From Pictodentalium vernedei (lineage: Eukaryota; Mollusca; Scaphopoda; Dentaliida; Dentaliidae): DNA of 64,000 nucleotides. Positions 57,691 through 64,000 of the stretch are shown piece by piece. The stretch covers positions 179,702,596 to 179,766,595 of the forward strand of contig CM062288.1 in NCBI GenBank assembly GCA_031216915.1, in the 5' to 3' direction. Each line of letters begins with the position of its first letter. Within the stretch, counting starts at the first letter, position 1. The notes under the pieces were generated by a model. It saw only the letters and a program-made list of their open reading frames with translations. It was not told the DNA's origin and ran no database searches. The translations under genes and the position numbers were made by a program.

Positions 57691-59578
57691 TTTTTAGCTT
57701 AACTTGACAAAGTCAAGATAAGCTATTGCCATCACGTGTGCGGAAGTCTGTGAGTCTGTTCACATTTTCCTTTAGCACAGGCTACACCCCATAGTTCTTG
57801 TCTGATCGTCACAAAATTTCATATGCAGGTTTGGGGTCATATCTAGATGAGAATGTCCCCTTCTGGTTGTGATCGGTCAACCAGTATGGCTGCCCGAGCC
57901 CAAAACCCCAAAACCATTAGCACAGTCTACAGGTCGTATTTATGAAGGGATTTCATTGTATCTTGGTAGGTTGCCTCTGTATAATGCCTAGAAGAGAATG
58001 TCCCCTTTTGGTCATGATCTGTCAACCGTGATGGCTGCCCAAACTCGAAACCCAAAAACTTATAGCACAATCTGGAGGTCATATTTAATATGGAGGGATT
58101 TCATTGTAACTTGGTAGGATGACTCTGTATGATGTCTAGATGAGAACTTCCCCATTTGGTCGTGATCTGTCAACCCTGTCGACTGCCGGAGCCCAAAACC
58201 CGAAAACCTTTAGCACAGTCTACAGGTCATATTTATGGAGGGATTTCATTGTAACTTGGTAGGTTGCCTTCATATAATGTCTAGATGAGAACGTCCCGTT
58301 TTGGACGTGATTGGGCAACTGTGATGGCTACAGGGGACCGAAGCCCGAAAACCTTTAGCACAGTCTACAGGTCATATTTATGAAGGGATTTCACTGTAAC
58401 TTGGTAGGATGACTCCAAATAATGACTAGATGAGAACGTCCTCTTTTGGTCGCGATCATTCAGCCTTGATGGCTGCCCGAGCCCAAAAACCTTTAGCATA
58501 GTCTATAGGTCGTATTTATGAAAGGATTTCATTGTAACATGTTAGGTTGACTCCATATAATGCCTAGATGATGACATCCCCTTTTGGTCATGATTGGTCA
58601 ACTGTGACGGCTACAGGTGCCCGAAGCCCAAAAACCTTGAGCACAATCTACAGATCATATTTATGAAGGGATTTCATTGTAACTTCATAGGATCACTCCA
58701 GATGATGCCCAGATGAGAATGTCCCCTTTTGGTTTCGATCATTCAACCATGATGGCTGCCTGAGCCCAAAGCCCGAATACCTTTAGCACAGTCTTCAGGT
58801 CATATTTATGAAGGGATTTCATTGTAACTTGGTAGGGTCATATAATGTCTAGATGAGAACATCCCCTTTTTCTACACAATTGGGCAACTGTGACGGCTGC
58901 AGGGGCCCAAAGCCCAAAAACCTTAAGCACAGTCTACAGGTCATATATATGAAGGGATTTTATTGTAACTTCGTAGGATCACTCCAGATGATGCCCAGAT
59001 GACAACGCCCCCCCCCCCCCCTCCCCCTTTTTGTAGCGATCATTCAACCATGATGGCTTCCCGAGCCCAAAACCCGAAAAACTTTATTACAGACTACAGG
59101 TCATATTTGTGAAGGGATTTCATTGTAACTTAGTAGAACGACTCAGTACATTGTCGAGACGAGGACGTTCCCTTTTAGTTGCAATCGTTCAACCGTCATG
59201 GCTACACAGGCCTGAAGCCCAAAAACCTTTAGCACAGTCTAAAGTCCATATTTATGAAGGGATTTCAGTGTAACTTGATAGGATGACTCGTTTTAGAATA
59301 ATTTCACTGTAACTTCGTAACTTTCGTTGACATACATTAACTGTGAGGGCCACATACATTAACTGTGAAGTCATATTAACCCACCCCTCAGCTCTTTAGT
59401 ACAGTGTACACCTCCTATTATTTTTATTAAAAACATAGCATACAGGGAACAGAAATTAACATATTCCCAATTATCACAATTCTTGTCTTATTTCAGAATC
59501 CTTTCATAAACATTGAACATTATCTTTTTCATCAAACACACAGACAAGTAAAGCTACAGTGTCCTTGACACTTTCATT
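57691..59578 (+). mobile_element. Family B element, copy 4, about ten ~145-bp units
   Basis: The head TTTTTAGCTTAACTTGACAA then AGTCAAGATAAGCTATTGCC makes a hairpin. The core repeats GATGAGAATGTCCCC(T), GATGGCTGCCCGAGCCCAAA, TTTAGCACAGTCTACAGGTC and GAAGGGATTTCATTGTAACT every ~145 bp. A poly-C run lies at about 59008-59018. The tail is CAGACAAGTAAAGCTACAGT. It starts 77 bp after the exon's donor site. Confidence 0.85.
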
Positions 59579-59684
59579 TAAATCCTCACAAATAAATTAA
59601 GAAAACAATAAAAATTAATTGAAAGAATAGGATATGAAATTATTGAGCTTTCACTCCTCTTGCTGATCCTTAGATTTTTATGCT

Positions 59685-60180
59685 CCAAGAAAGTTATTAC
59701 TGGGAGCATATAGTTACCGCTTTCTCTGTCCATCCGCCTGTTCTTTCAAACATTTTTCGGTCTATGAAAAAGGATTTAGTGGCCAAATCTTGTTCATACG
59801 TCACCCAATGATTGCTCGTGACTAAGAGTGTGTCATAGCTTCAGGGTTAAAATCAGACCATTTGTCTGTTCTAATTTTCCTGGTCCATAAAAAAATTATT
59901 CAATGGACAGATCTTGTCCATATTTCACACAATTCATGCTCATTTTTGAAGTGACCTTGACCCATGGTCACAACTCTAAGGTCAAGGTCTCAGACCATTC
60001 ATCCATTCCAAATTTAGCCAGCCCATAAAAATGATTTAGTGGAGAGATCTTGTTCACACTTCACGCAATGATTGTTCATGAGTCAAAAGTGTGTCATGAC
60101 CCTAGCGTCGTAACTTTAAGGTCACAGATGTGTATTAAAGAGAAAATAAAAAAGTGCATAACTGAGCCTAGTTGTGGCTT
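59685..60180 (+). repeat. Family D-like element, 5' part
   Basis: The head TTTTTATGCTCCAAGAAAGT and TACTGGGAGCATATAGTTAC repeats the ATGCTCC/GGAGCATATAG plan of 44415. Units carry AGTGGA(C/G)AGATCTTGT(C/T)CA and CACGCAATGATTG(T/C)TC. A 3' end is not evident. Confidence 0.6.
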
Positions 60181-60859
60181 TTTAGTACTGAAGAGGGGAT
60201 AATATTTTGTAAGTGATGATAAAAAAATTGACATCAGTTATTTTTTTCTTGTTTACCACATAATGCTTCAAAAGTGAGAACAGTGTGATCAGTTTCAATG
60301 TAGATTTCCCCCAGCACTTCATATCTGAAGTAATGACATTTATATCCAGTTCTGGATGATATTTTGTCTGAAAGTTGGTTATACCCATAACAGAAACATG
60401 CATGAATGAGCACAACTGCAATCTTTAGAACTGGAAACATTGAAAAAGGCTTTGGATGTGATGATCAGAAATTTTAAATTGGCATTTTTTCATGTTTCTC
60501 AACTCACAGAACTCTGAATTTGATTTTCATAAATTTGTCAATAGGATTTTCCATATCTTCAAGTATGGAAAGTTTTAGTGCCTTATCTACTATATTTTCT
60601 GAATAAGTGCTGTACACAGAATTCCTTTTTAAAAACAAACCCACCAAATGATATACAAAAAGAATAAGCACTTCAGCTGAGCTCAAATTAGAAAGTCGGA
60701 CAGTTAACATTCAATTTTGTTCAAATTTACCCAAACTTTGATCTCATGTATGCAAAGCTTTATATAAATTCTCAAAATATGTCGTTAATTTTAATTATTT
60801 ATATTTTGACAGATACTTGAAATGTATATTTACTAGATCAAGAAGTCTTTTTTTTTTCT
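60181..60859. other. Intronic DNA, no feature recognised
   Basis: Two overlapping minus-strand frames (60182-60440) and one at 60504-60710 show no domain and no dynein similarity. Confidence 0.5.
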
Positions 60860-62565
60860 TTTTAGCTCACCTAATTGAAAGTCAGTGAGTTATAGTGATC
60901 ACGCACTGTCCGTTGTCCATCGTACATCATCCATGAAAATGGTGTTCACAACTTCTCCCAAACCGCTGAACCAATTTCAGTTAAATACTAGGTGATTGTT
61001 TGTTCTGAAATCACATTTTGGTTTGTTCAAATCAACTTTCCCTTCCCATATAGAGGGGTGGAGAAAAATGCTCCCAAATTTTACCCCCAAAAAATCTTCT
61101 TGTGATGGGTGTACTGAGCTTCCTTTTGAGGTGTAGAATCCAGTTTGTTTAAACAAAGTTTGTGGGGCAATATTTGCCTTTGTAATGGGAGGGGCATGAA
61201 TTTTGGCCCTGCTCAAAATTTATATTTTCTAAACCGATGAGCCAGTTTGAACCAAATCTGGTATGCGGCATTATTGAGTCATGGGTACTTGATTCATGCA
61301 AAAAAAATAATAATTTGGCTCTCTATGAGAGTGGGCCAGATTCAGATTTATTCAAATCAAGTCCCTTGATTAATATTTGCACTCTCTATTAGGGCACAAA
61401 TTTTTACTTGGTGCAATATGAGGTATATTCTTTAAAAATATTCTCTCAAACCCCCAATCAGAATCTTTTTGATATATGGTGTACACCACCCTCAGGGGAT
61501 TCAGATTCAAGTTTGTTGAAATCAAGTCCCTGGGTTAATGTTTGGGCTCCCTATTGGTATTGGAGCCTGAATGCTAACTCAGTCTAATATGACGATTAAA
61601 TTTTCAAAATCTTCTCCAGAACCATTAGTTAGAATCTTTTGATCTATGGTATATGGTGTACAGCATCTTTACAGGGGGCAGATTCAAGTTTATTCAAATC
61701 AAGTCCCTTAATTAATATTTGGGCTTTCTTGATATACACCAGTTATAATATTTTGATATTTGGTATACAGCATCCCCAGAGAGGTCAGATGAAATTTGTT
61801 CGAATAAAGTCCCTGGATTGATATTTGTGTTCCCTATGGACTGGGAGCAAATTTTAACTTTCTGCTATATTGAGAATATTCTCAAAATCTTCTCCAGTAA
61901 TCCAGAACCACCAGTCTGAATCTTTTGATATTTGGAATCCAACATCCTCAGGTGTGGGTGTGTGTGGTGGGGGGGGGGTGCAATTTTGCATTTGTTCAAA
62001 TAAAATCCCTGGGTTAATATTTGTGTTCCCTATGGGAGCCCTAATTTTAACTTGGTGCAAAAGAGAAATCTTCTTTAAAATCTTCTTGAGAATCACCTTT
62101 CAGAAGTTTTGATATTTGACATACAACTCCCTAGCCCAGCTCAGATTCAAGTTTGTTCTATCAAGTCCCTGGATTCATATTTGGGCTCCCAATGTGGCCC
62201 AAACTTTAACTTAGTGTAATATGATGAATGATCATTAAAAATCTCCTTCTTCAGATCCATGATCAATCAGAAGCTACTGATATTCAGTATAGTGCTTTCT
62301 GGGGGTGAATGGGGAGGGATAAGATTCAAGTTAAGCCCCTAGCTATAGGTTGATATTTTGGCTCCCAAGTTTTGCATTACAAGAAATCTGGGCATTATTT
62401 CTGTGGCAGTAACTAGAAAAAATCATCTGACATGGCCAACAGAGGTATAAATAATTTAATTACATCGTTCCTCTGCCATGTTAACTAGCCATAGATGCTA
62501 ATTAAATCCTTCTTTAAACAACTTTGGTCAGGTGAGTAACTCAGGCCCCATGGAGCCCCTTGTTT
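60860..62565 (+). mobile_element. Family A element, copy 8
   Basis: The head TTTTAGCTCACCTAATTGAA with AGTCAGTGAGTTATAGTGAT is decayed. The left block has GCTTCCTTTTGAGGTGTAGA. Six to seven diverged core units follow, one with a GGTGTGGGTGTGTGTGGTGG expansion (about 61950-61980). The tail is GGTCAGGTGAGTAACTCAGG, CCCCATGGAGCCCCTTGTTT. Confidence 0.8.
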
Positions 62566-63367
62566 AAATAGTTTTGTCTAGATTTTTTGCAGAAGATACT
62601 CAGTGTATCAAATCATATCCTTTTGTTTCCTGTTACTCGAAAGGCTAAGAAGGCAGAAAGAAGCATTTTCACTTGTATTATCATTTCCATAAAATTTTTT
62701 CACCATTAAGTCAAAACAAAAAGGTGATTCATCAACTTTTATTGTACCCACTAGTAATCCAAGGTGGTTCACAGGGAATATCTCTGCATATATATTTGTT
62801 GAGTGTTCAGTTTTCTTTCCTTACTTTTAAATTTTATACTACTCATATGCTCTTAGCACTTTGATGTGAACAGGAATGAATTGTTGTCCATGTCCATCTG
62901 CCTGCATGTAAATCCATCTCTCTAGCCACACTGATGTCCATATCTCATAATTTCAAAGTTTTGGCCTTTAATACACAAAAACTTAGCTATTTTCAGTTTC
63001 CAAATGACAAATTTACTTCCCTTGGTGGATTGATTTGAAAGTTGATGGTTTCTCTTATGATCACAAAAATAAGATGAAGGACAGTTTTCCAATTTCTTAT
63101 CCAAGCAAATCCGTAATTATTGCCATTGATTGTGCATAAAACATATGTTCTGGTTTCCACACAATAACCTTTTAGAGAGTAATTTTTGGATACTGTTTTG
63201 GAAATTCAGTGTGACTACTGAAGGAAAGCTGTTTTATTTTCAGATATTTGCATAATGATTTGAAATTTTAAAAGTTTCTGTTTTGATTACATAAAGCAGG
63301 CCAAGTTTGATTTTCAGACTTTTCATTCATGTGAGTAGTGCAGTAGTTATAGCCCTTAATAATGTAA
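62566..63367. other. Intronic DNA, no feature recognised
   Basis: AT-rich; no exon, RNA gene or family repeat. Confidence 0.5.
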
Positions 63368-63858
63368 AAGGTATTAGTCCCCTACGGCAACTGTAAGGGG
63401 ACTATAGGATTGCACTCCGTCCATCTGTCCGTCCATCCGTCTGTCTGTCCGTCCGTCTGTCTGTTTGTTTTTTATGTTACCACCTCTCCCTCCAACATGC
63501 TTTAAGCTACACCTTTCATATTTGGTACATGGATAAATGGTTCTGAGGGAATGATGCACGCTCAAAAATTTTTTTTCTAAATCCAAGATGGCAGAATGGC
63601 AGCCATTTTTGTTGTGTTTTTTTAGGCTTTTTTTCTCTGTTTTCATGTTACCACCCCTGTCACCAACATGGTTCAAGCTACACTTTGCATATTTGGCATA
63701 TGGATAGAGGGTTGGGAGGGGATGATGCACGTTCAATATTTTTTCTTCAAAATCCAAGATGGCGGCATGGCGGCCATTTTTGTTGTGTTTTTTTTAAGCT
63801 TTTTTCTGTATTTTATGTTACCACCCCTCACTCCAACATGGTTCAAGCTACACTTTTT
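63368..63858 (+). mobile_element. Family E element, plus orientation, split by family F
   Basis: The head TATTAGTCCCCTACGGCAAC then TGTAAGGGGACTATAGGATT and GCACTCCGTCCATCTGTCC leads into a long GTCC/GTCT run. About three ~170-bp units follow, with CACC(T/C)CT(C/G)(C/T)C(T/A)CCAACATG and AATCCAAGATGGC(G/A)G. Family F starts at about 63860, directly after CAAGCTACACTTTT. Confidence 0.75.
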
Positions 63859-64000
63859 ATACGCCCGTTTGAAAAAACGGGACGTATTATGTTATGGCGT
63901 TGTCCGTCCGTCTGTCTGTCCGTCCGTCCGTTTGGTTTCCGAACAATAACTTTAGTATTTGTTTTCCGACCGGCTCCAAATGTGGTATGTGGTTTAATCA
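63859..64000 (+). mobile_element. Family F element head, continues past the window
   Basis: TATACGCCCGTTTGAAAAAA then CGGGACGTATTATG is a hairpin (ACGCCCGTTT / AAACGGGACGT), followed by GTTGTCCGTCCGTCTGTCTG and TTGGTTTCCGAACAATAACT. The rest lies outside. Confidence 0.7.

Noticed and set aside
57615..64000. Next dynein exon (expected NPGYAGRQELPENLK)
   Set aside because: No frame on the plus strand encodes it before the window ends, so the intron must continue.

Overview
The window is nuclear genomic DNA of an animal, most likely a marine mollusc or another lophotrochozoan. It is AT-rich, has very long introns, and is packed with non-autonomous transposable elements whose cores are tandem repeats, a style best known from bivalve genomes (pearl-type and Helentron-derived elements). 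The species assignment is inference.

The only host gene I can support is a plus-strand axonemal dynein heavy chain of the DNAH5/DNAH8 (outer-arm gamma) type. Four exons (10744-10968, 26322-26494, 31257-31435, 57427-57614) splice into 255 uninterrupted codons covering the end of the linker and most of AAA1, with intact Walker A and Walker B motifs. The introns between them are 15,353, 4,762 and 25,991 bp. The gene runs off both ends of the window, so everything else lies in introns of this gene.

The introns are largely built of repeats. (i) Family A, the dominant repeat, has ends GCTCACCTGA...TCAGGTGAGC, a 5' hairpin, a core of ~167-bp tandem units and a 3' GGCCCC/GGGGCC hairpin before TTGTTT. 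It occurs at 6867-9677, 24475-26214, 31604-36950, 37701-45935 (interrupted), 40581-42527, 46644-49736, 52202-53583 and 60860-62565, plus fragments. (ii) Families B to K share the plan (short 5' hairpin, GTCCGTC-rich stretch, tandem core) but not the sequence. (iii) SINEs with a common body carry either a 5S-rRNA-like or a tRNA-like head. (iv) Decayed autonomous elements include a Penelope-like retroelement (minus strand, 1-2480, split by a SINE), a hAT-type transposase relic (13690-15300) and a Tc1/mariner relic (53624-54632). (v) Small DNA transposons include a hAT element with an 8-bp target duplication (35225-36698), a TTAA-flanked piggyBac-like foldback element (12726-12974) and several large palindromes.

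Elements are nested several layers deep. One family A copy holds family J, which holds family C, which holds another family A copy (37701-45935). A second (31604-36950) is split by a SINE, an 889-bp element and the hAT element. All recognised family A copies point the same way as the dynein gene.
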